The notes under the pieces: generated by a model | Databases searched by the model: none | Told to the model about the DNA's origin: nothing | What the model saw: only the letters and a program-made list of their open reading frames with translations | Translations under genes and position numbers: made by a program | Origin: Planctomycetaceae bacterium | Lineage (GTDB): Bacteria > Planctomycetota > Planctomycetia > Planctomycetales > Planctomycetaceae | DNA length: 64,000 bases | Assembly (NCBI GenBank): GCA_017795105.1 | Contig: CP051247.1 | Span: 992,001-1,056,000, forward strand | Reading direction: 5' to 3' | Shown here: piece after piece, positions 57,433 through 64,000 of the stretch | How positions within the stretch are numbered: the first letter of the stretch is position 1 | How the letters are laid out: each line of letters opens with the position of its first letter

Positions 57433-57540
57433 CTCAATAACAGCGGAGCCACGAACAATCGGTTGAACGTGAGCGGCGGATCACGTCGGATTTGAAGTCA
57501 ACGGTTACTGACCGCCACCACGTTATCCGAAACGTTATGC
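57427..57540 (+). other. attC-like recombination site 2
   Basis: Cores CCCTAAC (57427-57433, containing the stop codon of the DUF4375 gene) and GTTATGC (57534-57540) each miss the consensus at one base. The arms pair imperfectly: AACGTGAGCGGCGG on the left and ACCGCCACCACGTT on the right. Length 114 bp is within the normal range, and the next gene starts 22 bases later. Confidence 0.6.
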
Positions 57541-57562
57541 CGCAAAGCGAAATGCACCACTG

Positions 57563-58072
57563 ATGCTCATTGTTCAGCGCATCACGACCGAATGGACGAA
57601 AGCGTCTCGCGGGGGCGATAGCGCAGCGGAACGGAACGCCACTCCGAATGCGCTGCGACTCCCGCCACTTGCTAGCGCGGTGCCCGACTATATACTCCAC
57701 GACATTCGCTTTCTTGAATGGGAAAACTACGAATGCCATTCCGAGGTTCGCGGATCAGAGGCCCGAACACTCGTTCGAATCGAACCTCTGTTCATACGCG
57801 CGACCAAGGAACTTGTCACAACCCGTTTCGTTTGGTCTTGGCACCATTGTGGCGCCCCTGAACGTAATTCGCACGAACTGTTTCAACTTTCGGTTGGTCA
57901 ATGGGGACGATTTACGTGCAATGGCCGATTCGGTGCGGAGTCATCGTCAGGTCGTGAATGGGGGTATCACAAAACGGTATTTAACGTTGCCCTGACAGAG
58001 CAGTTTGACGAAACTCTATTTATACAAACAACTCCCAATGCTGACGATTCGCGGCTTGCTGTTCTCAAATGA
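57563..58072 (+). CDS. Cassette gene, unknown function
   Basis: A 169-residue soluble protein. N-terminal part MLIVQRITTEWTKASRGG, then a Trp/Tyr-rich central part (VWSWHHCGAPERNSHELFQL) and VGQWGRFTCNGRFG. No domain or family was recognised. It starts 22 bases after attC-like site 2, and repeat copy 3 begins 23 bases after its stop. No attC core is visible around its stop codon, so its downstream site may have been lost when the repeat inserted. A second plus-strand frame overlaps (57570-57995) but looks like a shadow. Confidence 0.6.
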   Translation: MLIVQRITTEWTKASRGGDSAAERNATPNALRLPPLASAVPDYILHDIRFLEWENYECHSEVRGSEARTLVRIEPLFIRATKELVTTRFVWSWHHCGAPERNSHELFQLSVGQWGRFTCNGRFGAESSSGREWGYHKTVFNVALTEQFDETLFIQTTPNADDSRLAVLK

Positions 58073-58095
58073 TCTGCCATTAGCTGCGATCGGCA

Positions 58096-58289
58096 GGATG
58101 ACCCGGAAGTTCACTTCCGGGTGACGAAGTCACAAGCAGTCGCCCGCGGAACGTTGATGATTGCAACTCGTGGGAACACGAGTACCCAACAACTTCCTAC
58201 TCGTTGGGGATGCATGCACAATCAATCGAATTCGCCGATGGGCAACTGCTTGTTGCTCCGCAACCCGGACGTAAACCTCCGGGCCATCC
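58096..58289. repeat. 194-bp hairpin-ended repeat, copy 3
   Basis: Same length and structure as copies 1 and 2; left end GGATGACCCGGA has one change, the right end is intact. Inner hairpins GTGAC-GAA-GTCAC and GTTGC-TCC-GCAAC are kept. It is followed 19 bases later by GGTTAGAGCCC just before the next gene, which resembles a worn attC core. Confidence 0.88.
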
Positions 58290-58314
58290 TCTGTCTATTT
58301 ACTGGTTAGAGCCC

Positions 58315-58704
58315 ATGCTGAGTTCAATCGTGGCGTGGTGGAAGGAGCGGCAGCGGACCCGACGTGAGGCGCTCATGCTCGAGCGCCAAGTCCACGTTAC
58401 GTGGGACGAGACTGGGGTATCCGCCCGCTTCCCAACTGGAGAGGTCCAAGCAATCGACTGGATGGCGGTGAATGTAGTAGCAATCGAAACAAACGATTCT
58501 GGTCCGGTGGGCGCTGACGTGTGGTGGCTTCTCGAGGGTAGCGAGTTACTTTTGGCTTATCCCCAAGGCGCTACAGGCGACGAGGCGATGCTAGAAGAGT
58601 TGCCTCACCGCTTTCCCGGCTTCAGCCAAGAAGCTGTAATCGCGGCAATGGGCTGCACGGACAACGCTCGGTTCGTCTGCTGGGAGCGCTCGAATGGGCT
58701 CTAA
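58315..58704 (+). CDS. Cassette gene, unknown function
   Basis: A 129-residue protein (MLSSIVAWWKERQRTRREALMLERQV...), with an N-terminal Trp/Arg-rich helix, a beta-rich middle (VTWDETGVSARFPTGEVQ) and PVGADVWWLLEG. I recall this as a family often found as an integron cassette, without known function; that recollection was not checked. The stop codon lies in the core CTCTAAC of attC-like site 3, exactly as in the aadA cassettes. It begins 26 bases after repeat copy 3. No ribosome-binding site of note. Confidence 0.75.
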   Translation: MLSSIVAWWKERQRTRREALMLERQVHVTWDETGVSARFPTGEVQAIDWMAVNVVAIETNDSGPVGADVWWLLEGSELLLAYPQGATGDEAMLEELPHRFPGFSQEAVIAAMGCTDNARFVCWERSNGL

Positions 58705-58759
58705 CAATTCGTCCAAGCCGTCGCCGCTTCGCGGCGCGGCTTAACCTCAGACGTCATGA
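58699..58759 (+). other. attC-like recombination site 3 (aadA-type stem, worn right core)
   Basis: The left core CTCTAAC contains the stop codon of the preceding gene. The central stem AAGCCG-t-CGCCGC / GCGGCG-CGGCTT has one extrahelical T (58721), a hallmark of attC sites. The core and stem closely resemble the 60-bp attC of aadA cassettes. The expected right core GTTRRRY is replaced by GTCATGA, so the site may be inactive or truncated. Confidence 0.75.
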
Positions 58760-58965
58760 TTCATTCGAGCTAGCCTCGTCTCGTGAAAACCATCGTGCAA
58801 TAGTTGTTCACCTTTTGCGTCAAAGGCACCGGATTTTGCAGCGCGTCGATTACGGTTTTCATGAGCATAAGCGCATTCTGCGATTGTTCCTGTCCTCCCG
58901 GGAGAGACGAGTATCGCAAAGCTCATTTCTATTGGGATTGGGCGGACGATAGGATGATAATCAGT

Positions 58966-59019
58966 CCATGGGCAACTGCTTGTTGCTTCGCAACCCGGAG
59001 GTAACCCTCCGGGCCATCC
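58966..59019. repeat. Right end of a 194-bp-type repeat (copy 4, partial)
   Basis: CCATGGGCAACTGCTTGTTG leads into GTTGC-TTC-GCAAC and CCGGAGGtaaCCCTCCGG, then GCCATCC; the same as the right ends of copies 1-3 with a few changes. The left part is missing. The stretch 58760-58965 before it shows no gene I can support; a short plus frame at 58804 has no ribosome-binding site. Confidence 0.8.
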
Positions 59020-59066
59020 CGTGTCACCTTTATTTGTGCGCGATTATAAGAATCAACGCACATTGT

Positions 59067-59106
59067 GGTGCGTCAAGACGCACCCTACTGGTCTACTTTG
59101 GTAGAC
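59067..59106. repeat. Two adjacent hairpins after the methyltransferase gene
   Basis: GGTGCGTC-AA-GACGCACC (59067-59084) and GTCTAC-TTTG-GTAGAC (59091-59106) lie downstream of the leftward gene ending at 59124 and may end its transcript. The first is a palindrome of a type common in planctomycete intergenic DNA (recollection). Confidence 0.55.
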
Positions 59107-59123
59107 TCACGCATTTTATCGGA

Positions 59124-59921
59124 TCACGGGGTCCAGAGCTTGGATGATTCCTCGTTCTTCGCTGTCGTCTGAAGCTTGCGGGCTTTGATGCGGAGGTAGG
59201 GGGCGATGTAGTTGCCGCGGTGGCGGAAGTCGCCGGGGGTGGCCTGGCGGTGGGCGCGTTTGGGTTCGGCGAAGGCTTCGATGACGAGGCCGGCTGCACA
59301 CATGCCGCCGAGGATCTGGTCGTAGCGGTGCAGGAACTCGACGGCTCCCGGTTCGCGATAGGACTTGTCTTCAACAGCGGGTAGCGGACCGGAGTGGTAG
59401 TAGTCGACGCCGATCGCGTATTCATCGCGCTCGGTGCGGCGGGTCACCTGCAGGCTGATTGGTGATTTGTGCTGGCTGATGTAGAGGCCGTCGATTCGAA
59501 GCACGCGGGCGACTTCCTGGAAGACGGGAGCCAGATCAGGCACGTAGCAGGTGCTGACCGGATGATGGACGATGTCGAACTGCTCATCGCCAAGCATATT
59601 CAGGTCATCCATCGAGGCTTCGATGAGGCGAAGCTTCAGGTTGCGAATCCGGGCCTCGCGATCATCCAGGGCGAGCATGCCCGGACTGAGATCGACCACG
59701 GTGACCTGAGCCCCGGCCGTGGCGTAGAGGATCGACTGCCAGCCTCCGCCGGCCGCCAGACAGAGGACCTGCTTCCCCTGCACCGATTTCGGGAGCCAGC
59801 CGCGGGAGTCGAGCACGGCTAGTGGCCGCTGGCATTCTTCATCGGTGGCGACGCGGGAGAAGACCGCGCCGTCGCTGACCAGCTGGTTGTATGCCGCCCG
59901 GTTTCTGGTGCGATAGTCCAT
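59124..59921 (-). CDS. SAM-dependent methyltransferase
   Basis: A 265-residue class I methyltransferase. Motif I is VLCLAAGGGWQSILYATAG, followed by VTVVDLSPGML, FDIVHHPVSTCYVPD and RIDGLYISQH, a normal core. The N-terminal MDYRTRNRAAYNQLVSDGAVFSR and the C-terminal PGDFRHRGNYIAPYLRIKARK do not point to a known substrate. Its ATG is one base after the TGA of the upstream eboE-like gene, so the two are translated together; the methyltransferase may modify the metabolite handled by EboE, which is an inference from position. Confidence 0.85.
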   Translation of the reverse strand: MDYRTRNRAAYNQLVSDGAVFSRVATDEECQRPLAVLDSRGWLPKSVQGKQVLCLAAGGGWQSILYATAGAQVTVVDLSPGMLALDDREARIRNLKLRLIEASMDDLNMLGDEQFDIVHHPVSTCYVPDLAPVFQEVARVLRIDGLYISQHKSPISLQVTRRTERDEYAIGVDYYHSGPLPAVEDKSYREPGAVEFLHRYDQILGGMCAAGLVIEAFAEPKRAHRQATPGDFRHRGNYIAPYLRIKARKLQTTAKNEESSKLWTP

Positions 59922-59922
59922 T

Positions 59923-61095
59923 TCAGGGCTTCGGCAATTCGTTGAGCAGGCGATGCGTCGCGGCCAGTTCTTCCGTCAGCCCGTCGCAAACGTCCGGCAG
60001 GTCTTTCCCGGGCATCACGGTCCAGGTGTAGGTTTCGACTTCGAGATGCGGGGCGTATTCGAGAGCCGCGACGGCGGCGAGCGCTTTCTTCAGGTCGGCC
60101 CGAGTGGTCGAGAGCGGCCCGAGGGAATCGGCGTGCACCGGGACATGGAAATGGATCCGCCAGCTGTCCGCATCCAGCCACTCTGCGGGGGGATTACGAG
60201 CGAACTCAGCGGTCAGGTCGACTTCGGAAACGGTTCCCGTGGAACTGTTGCGGAAGGTCTGATGCAGATAGCGAGGCTCGGCGAAGTCGGCCAGGAACTC
60301 GCGGCCCTCTTGATTCTGAGAGGGATTCGGCAGATCGATCGCGCAGGTGATGTGCACCTTATTAATACGAATCTGATTCTGGCTCAGTTCGGCGATCGAC
60401 TCGGCAACATCTTCGAATTCGACCGACTGATGGCAGACGTCGTAACAGACGCCGAGATGACGATCGACAATTTCCTGCAGAGCTTCGGAATCAACCCGGG
60501 CCCGGAGAGCATTAAAGAAGTCGACGACTTCTTTGGTCGTTTCGAGCACACAGAGTGGTTCAGGCTCGATCGCGAGGCGAATGACGCGGCCGGTCGAGTC
60601 GTGCAGATCGTCGAGCTGGCGGGCCAGTTCAAGCAGATTGGTGATGCACTGCTGTTGGAAATCGGGCTTGTCGGCCAGGGCTTTGAAGCCGAGCGGAACA
60701 GTGGAGATGCTGCCTTCAACGCCATCCGGCAGGAGGCGGGCCAGAAGGCGGGCACAGCGGATGGTGTATTCGAGCCGCTGCGGATCGGTCCAGTCGGGGA
60801 GGTAAACCTGCTCCTTCACCCGCTCCAGATGGAAGTTGCCGAACGGAAACGCATTGAGCGTATAACAGATGAGATTGTTCTCGCGGAGGGCCGTAACAAT
60901 CGGCTCCAGCCGGTCGGGCGACTCTTCGAGCTCGCGGGTGATGGCATCGGGCAGCCAGAGACCAGCCGCGATCGAGAAGTCGGACTGTCGCTGAACGCGG
61001 GCCATTTGCGTCGTAAGGACTTGCGTCAGTTCATCGACGGTTTGAGCCGGGTGAACATTCCCGCAATAACTGAGAGGCAGAGTCGATAATGTCAT
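59923..61095 (-). CDS. eboE: EboE-like protein
   Basis: A 390-residue protein of the EboE family, which belongs to the ebo cluster of cyanobacteria and other bacteria that exports or traffics a metabolite precursor across the envelope (for example scytonemin monomers). Matches: PLSYCGNVHPAQT at the start, FPFGNFHLERVKEQVYLPDW, and DGVEGSISTVPLG, LGVCYDVCHQSVEFED, which fit a TIM-barrel (xylose-isomerase-like) fold. In this window none of the other ebo genes (eboA, B, C, D, F) are beside it. The start ATG 61095 is preferred over an in-frame start at 61164, as it begins just before the conserved core. The role here is unknown. Confidence 0.82.
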   Translation of the reverse strand: MTLSTLPLSYCGNVHPAQTVDELTQVLTTQMARVQRQSDFSIAAGLWLPDAITRELEESPDRLEPIVTALRENNLICYTLNAFPFGNFHLERVKEQVYLPDWTDPQRLEYTIRCARLLARLLPDGVEGSISTVPLGFKALADKPDFQQQCITNLLELARQLDDLHDSTGRVIRLAIEPEPLCVLETTKEVVDFFNALRARVDSEALQEIVDRHLGVCYDVCHQSVEFEDVAESIAELSQNQIRINKVHITCAIDLPNPSQNQEGREFLADFAEPRYLHQTFRNSSTGTVSEVDLTAEFARNPPAEWLDADSWRIHFHVPVHADSLGPLSTTRADLKKALAAVAALEYAPHLEVETYTWTVMPGKDLPDVCDGLTEELAATHRLLNELPKP

Positions 61096-61429
61096 TTTGA
61101 AAAAAACGAAAAGCCTAAAGTGGAAAGCGGTCCGGGATGCTGTAACAATACGTTCATTACTCATTCCCGACCCAGCGAATACCGCCGGAAGTGGCTCGAA
61201 TGACGAAACTTCGAGCGACCAGGCGGGTTTATACCTTTAGTGCGAAACCAGCCCGTTGAACCCGCGGCGGGGAACTCTGCCATCGTAAGAAGTCTCCCCT
61301 GCGAGTCAATTGAGCTGGTTCCACGCCGGAAACCCCGCCGTTTATTCGGCCCGAGAATCTGCCTCCAGGAAGAGTGAGAAGAATCACAGCGGATCATCCG
61401 GATCTCAGAACCTGAAAAGTTTCTTCATC

Positions 61430-62050
61430 GTGAATGCGTCAACGCAAACTGCGAATAATCCTTACCTGAGCGATCCCGACGTGCAGCTGATGCTCCGAGT
61501 CCGCGAAGGGGACGAGGAAGCGTTCGGCGAACTCGTCGAGGCGTATCAGGATCGAGTCATCAGTATCTTCGCGACCATTCTGGGTTCCCAGGATGCGGCC
61601 GAAGATCTGGCCCAGGAAACCTTTCTGCGCGTTTATCGGGCCCGACATGCCTATGAACCGCAGGCGAAGTTCTCGACCTGGCTGTTCCGCATCGCCAATA
61701 ACCTGGCGAGCAACTCGCGGCGTTCGAAAATGCGTCGCAAAGAGGTGCAGTTCGGCACGGGCGAAAGTGGACCGCAGAGCATGCGGATTCCCGAGAAGAG
61801 TGTCGCGGAGAAGTCCGCACTGATGCCGGCACGTCAACTCGATCGAACCGAACTGGCGTCCGTCATCCGCGATGCGCTGGAGAACCTGAATGATCGACAG
61901 CGAATCGCGGTCCTGCTCAACAAATTTGAAGAGATGAGCTACGCCGATATCGCCGAGACACTCGAGTTGAGTCCCTCCGCGGTGAAATCACTGCTATCGC
62001 GGGCTCGAGAAAACCTGAGAGAACATTTGGAAAACTACCTGCAGACCTGA
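61430..62050 (+). CDS. ECF-family RNA polymerase sigma factor
   Basis: A 206-residue group 4 sigma factor. Region 2 is EAYQDRVISIFATILGSQDA followed by EDLAQETFLRVYR and STWLFRIANNLASNSRRSK; region 4 is LNDRQRIAVLLNKFEEMSYADIAETLELSPSAVKSLLSRARENL. The GTG at 61430 gives a normal N-terminus; the frame is open upstream to 61310, so the start is uncertain. An anti-sigma-like gene follows after 99 bases and a third membrane protein directly after it. The target promoters are unknown; ECF factors often control their own operon, but no clear promoter motif was identified here. Confidence 0.92.
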   Translation: MNASTQTANNPYLSDPDVQLMLRVREGDEEAFGELVEAYQDRVISIFATILGSQDAAEDLAQETFLRVYRARHAYEPQAKFSTWLFRIANNLASNSRRSKMRRKEVQFGTGESGPQSMRIPEKSVAEKSALMPARQLDRTELASVIRDALENLNDRQRIAVLLNKFEEMSYADIAETLELSPSAVKSLLSRARENLREHLENYLQT

Positions 62051-62149
62051 TCGTCATCCCAACTCTGAGACATTGACATCCATCTGCTCTGTGAAACAGC
62101 AGAGCCTCCGTGATCCTCCGCGGCCCGCCGCAGTATTTCGAGTAATTCC

Positions 62150-62668
62150 ATGGTCGACAAACTGGCAAGACTGACAGCCGAGCAGCGATCGAACTTCGTC
62201 GCTTACCTGGATGGTGAGCTCAACGAGGAAGACGCTCAGCGTATTGAACAGCTGCTCGCCCAGAACGAGGTCGCCCGCCACGATATGGAGTCGCTGGCCT
62301 CGACCTGGGAGATGCTCGACACGCTCCCTCGGGTGAAAGCCTCCGAAGAGTTTGCCCAGAACACGGTCGCCACGGCCAAAATGGCCGACACCCAACGCGA
62401 GTGGACAGAGCCGGAATGGATGACGGAAGCACGCCGGATCGGCGTGCGGGCGATCGGCTGGGTGCTGGTCATGGCCTGCGGACTGGGAGGCTACCTGCTG
62501 GCCCGGTCTGTGCCGCCAACGACCACCGACGCCATGATCGAGAACTATCCCCTGCTGAAGAATTTCGACAGCTACGAAGAGGTCGGCTCGATCGAGTTTC
62601 TTCAGAAGCTGCAAAGCAACCCGGAGTGGCAAAGACGTCGCGTCGAGTTTGGTCAGGGAGGGCGATAA
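62150..62668 (+). CDS. Putative membrane anti-sigma factor
   Basis: A 172-residue single-pass protein. Residues 1-60 are predicted helical with the anti-sigma-like FVAYLDGELNEEDAQRIEQLL; a hydrophobic segment at about 105-122 (GWVLVMACGLGGYLLA) is followed by a short periplasmic tail. It lacks the His-x3-Cys-x2-Cys zinc motif of many anti-sigma factors, but keeps the shape and position. It sits between the ECF sigma gene and a membrane protein gene, whose start is one base after its stop. Assignment rests mainly on this context. Confidence 0.78.
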   Translation: MVDKLARLTAEQRSNFVAYLDGELNEEDAQRIEQLLAQNEVARHDMESLASTWEMLDTLPRVKASEEFAQNTVATAKMADTQREWTEPEWMTEARRIGVRAIGWVLVMACGLGGYLLARSVPPTTTDAMIENYPLLKNFDSYEEVGSIEFLQKLQSNPEWQRRRVEFGQGGR

Positions 62669-62669
62669 C

Positions 62670-63920
62670 ATGAAGACAACGCAACAAGATCCCGAACAGA
62701 CCGTGCTCGTCAACCGTCGGCAGTGGCCGACACAGTCGCCGATTGTCATCGCTGCCGTCTGTTCTTTTGGACTGTTCTGGCTCTGCGGAGCCGGGTACAG
62801 CCATCGGCTCAGCTATTCGGAATTCCGTTCCATCAAACGGGAAATCGCCGAACTTCCGCAGGAAGAGCGAAACCGACTCGAACGGAATCTGGCCCGTTAT
62901 CAGAAACTCTCGCCCGCCGAACAGCAACGGTACTGGGAACTGCACGACTACGTCGAACAGCAGCAGCTCGAGCCGCTCGTCGATGGGTATATGGAATGGC
63001 TGCAGTCGCTGAACCCGTTCGAGCGGGAACGCCTGAGAACGTCGCCGGAACCGGCTGCCCAGATCGCCGTGGTGGAAGCAATCCTCCGGGAAAGTCGTCA
63101 GAAGGATGTCCAACTGCTCCCCGAGCTGATCTCGCGCATGCTCGATCGGAACGATCGCCGCATGTCGAGCCTGCTGTGGATGCTCGATCCGAGCCGGAGT
63201 GTGAACAACACGACTCCCTATCTGATGACGGAAGAACAGCTCGACACCGTCATCGATGAGATCCTGTTCAATGAACTCGGCACCGCTCAGCGGGATCAGA
63301 TCGAGCAAACCAAGGCGACGGAGATCAAGAGGAAGTTCCACATCCTCAGTGCTTCGCTGGCCAATACGCACGAAGCCCCGGCAAACTGGCCCCCCGAACA
63401 GACGATGCGACAGATCCGCCAGGCCGGGTTCGAGTTCGAACAGTCCCGGGACGAAGAGATTCGCGGCTGGTCCCCGCCACCGGCTCTTTACGAACGGATA
63501 GCATTCCGCAGTCTGCTGATTCGCAGTCTGCTCGTTTCCGAGATGAACAGCTTCGCCCAGAAGGATCAGGTAAGCAATAACGAACTTCAGTCGTTCTTTG
63601 CCCGACTTGAGGCGAACAAACAGGCGGCTCTCCTCGACAGCCCGGCTGATTATCAGGCGGAGGCATTGAAATGGCTCTACCTGTGGGACGCTCACCAAAA
63701 TGAAAGCGTCTTCACTCAGGGACAGTTCGTGCAGAACGTCCTGTGGGAGATGCGGCCAAGCTTCAACGGATTCCGCCGAGGCGGTCCCGATGGGCGTGGC
63801 TCCGATGGACGAGGACCGGATGGTCGTCGCCCTGATGATCGCCCCGGCCCTCCCCCGCGGAACAACGGACCGAATGGACCTCCGGGAGAGCGTCCGGAAT
63901 CAGCTCCACGTCTCGAATAG
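62670..63920 (+). CDS. Membrane-anchored periplasmic protein (DUF3106-like helical region)
   Basis: A 416-residue protein with one N-terminal membrane segment (about residues 31-49, VIAAVCSFGLFWLCGAGY) and a helical region rich in Glu, Leu and Arg. In it, PQEERNRLERNLARYQKLSPAEQQRYWELH resembles the Leu-Pro-Glu repeats of DUF3106/CpxP-Spy-type periplasmic proteins. The C-terminal 60 residues are Pro/Gly/Arg-rich and disordered. GGGAGG lies eight bases before ATG 62670, one base after the anti-sigma stop. It may be the stress-sensing partner of the sigma/anti-sigma pair; that is inferred from operon structure. Confidence 0.75.
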   Translation: MKTTQQDPEQTVLVNRRQWPTQSPIVIAAVCSFGLFWLCGAGYSHRLSYSEFRSIKREIAELPQEERNRLERNLARYQKLSPAEQQRYWELHDYVEQQQLEPLVDGYMEWLQSLNPFERERLRTSPEPAAQIAVVEAILRESRQKDVQLLPELISRMLDRNDRRMSSLLWMLDPSRSVNNTTPYLMTEEQLDTVIDEILFNELGTAQRDQIEQTKATEIKRKFHILSASLANTHEAPANWPPEQTMRQIRQAGFEFEQSRDEEIRGWSPPPALYERIAFRSLLIRSLLVSEMNSFAQKDQVSNNELQSFFARLEANKQAALLDSPADYQAEALKWLYLWDAHQNESVFTQGQFVQNVLWEMRPSFNGFRRGGPDGRGSDGRGPDGRRPDDRPGPPPRNNGPNGPPGERPESAPRLE

Positions 63921-63931
63921 AGCACATTGCT

Positions 63932-63999
63932 CGACCGAGTAGCGACGTATGGGCGTTGAGAGCCCTGCAAATGACCATCTTACGTCGCTGACGGCCGCT
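63932..63999. repeat. 68-bp hairpin repeat, copy 2
   Basis: Aligns without gaps to 25239-25306 with about 12 mismatches. Here AGCGACGTA pairs with TACGTCGCT, with GGGC...GCCC inside. It lies 12 bases after the stop of the last gene and may continue past the window end. Confidence 0.7.
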
Positions 64000-64000
64000 A

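Noticed and set aside
57777..57791. T-loop-like CGTTCGAATCGAACC suggesting a tRNA
   Set aside because: It is a short palindrome inside a cassette gene; no cloverleaf could be formed around it.
58804..59004. 66-residue plus-strand frame before the partial repeat
   Set aside because: No ribosome-binding site, ends inside the repeat, and no protein-like pattern.
54666..59106. Prophage or insertion sequence as an explanation for the gene-poor region
   Set aside because: No transposase, integrase or phage structural gene was found; attC-like sites and hairpin repeats explain the layout better.

Overview
The window reads as chromosomal DNA of a planctomycete, probably of the Planctomycetaceae type (Rubinisphaera/Gimesia/Planctopirus relatives). 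The evidence is the gene style: a DUF1559-type pseudopilin with an H-x-G...DG tail, very large type II/IV pseudopilins, Ser/Thr kinases and phosphatases with C-terminal membrane segments, many long secreted proteins of unknown function, and a moderately high G+C content with scattered hairpin repeats. No rRNA, tRNA, CRISPR array, transposase or phage gene was recognised.

Layout. Positions 1-3651: the start of an MlaE-type lipid-transport permease (cut by the window edge), a tiny basic protein with its own sigma70 promoter and terminator, a secreted protein and a PP2C phosphatase. Positions 3711-9455: a leftward run ispA-dxs-nitrilase-NYN nuclease, with argJ divergent. Positions 9723-13244: a di-haem cytochrome c peroxidase, then amtB-glnB behind a convincing sigma54 promoter. 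Positions 13805-27506: methyltransferases (one ArsM-like with a Cys-rich tail, paired with a GAF protein), large envelope proteins, an FAD oxidoreductase fused to a golvesin-like domain, a Ser/Thr kinase, ddl and a DUF58 protein.

Positions 27760-48686, all leftward, hold the largest system: a pseudopilus/type IV-type machine with two assembly ATPases flanking a PilT-type retraction ATPase, a GspF/PilC platform protein, three GspG/H-like pseudopilins, GspI- and GspJ-like minor pseudopilins of unusual length, and a 1791-residue GspK-like protein full of Asp-rich, calcium-loop-like motifs. A separate DUF1559 pseudopilin follows. Secretin, PilM/N/O and prepilin peptidase are not in the window.

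Positions 49110-54665 are housekeeping: an L-fuconate dehydratase-like enzyme, a phosphodiesterase, a LON-domain protein, a small membrane protein, a glycosyltransferase and queA. Positions 54681-59106 look quite different: short promoterless genes all on the plus strand, separated by sites with the architecture of integron attC recombination sites, two of them placing the upstream gene's stop codon inside the first core. No integrase is present, so this resembles a cassette cluster lacking its integrase. Three nearly identical 194-bp hairpin-ended repeats are interleaved with the cassettes, one of them inside an attC. Related elements at 9463, 52062, 53520 and 58966 keep the same two-hairpin end plan while the hairpin sequences differ. 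Positions 59124-63920 end the window with a methyltransferase/EboE pair and an ECF sigma factor/anti-sigma/envelope-protein operon. A 68-bp hairpin repeat occurs at 25239 and again at the right end of the window.

All functions are assigned by reading motifs in the translated sequence; no database search was run. Start codons were chosen from Shine-Dalgarno sites, signal peptides and usual family starts.
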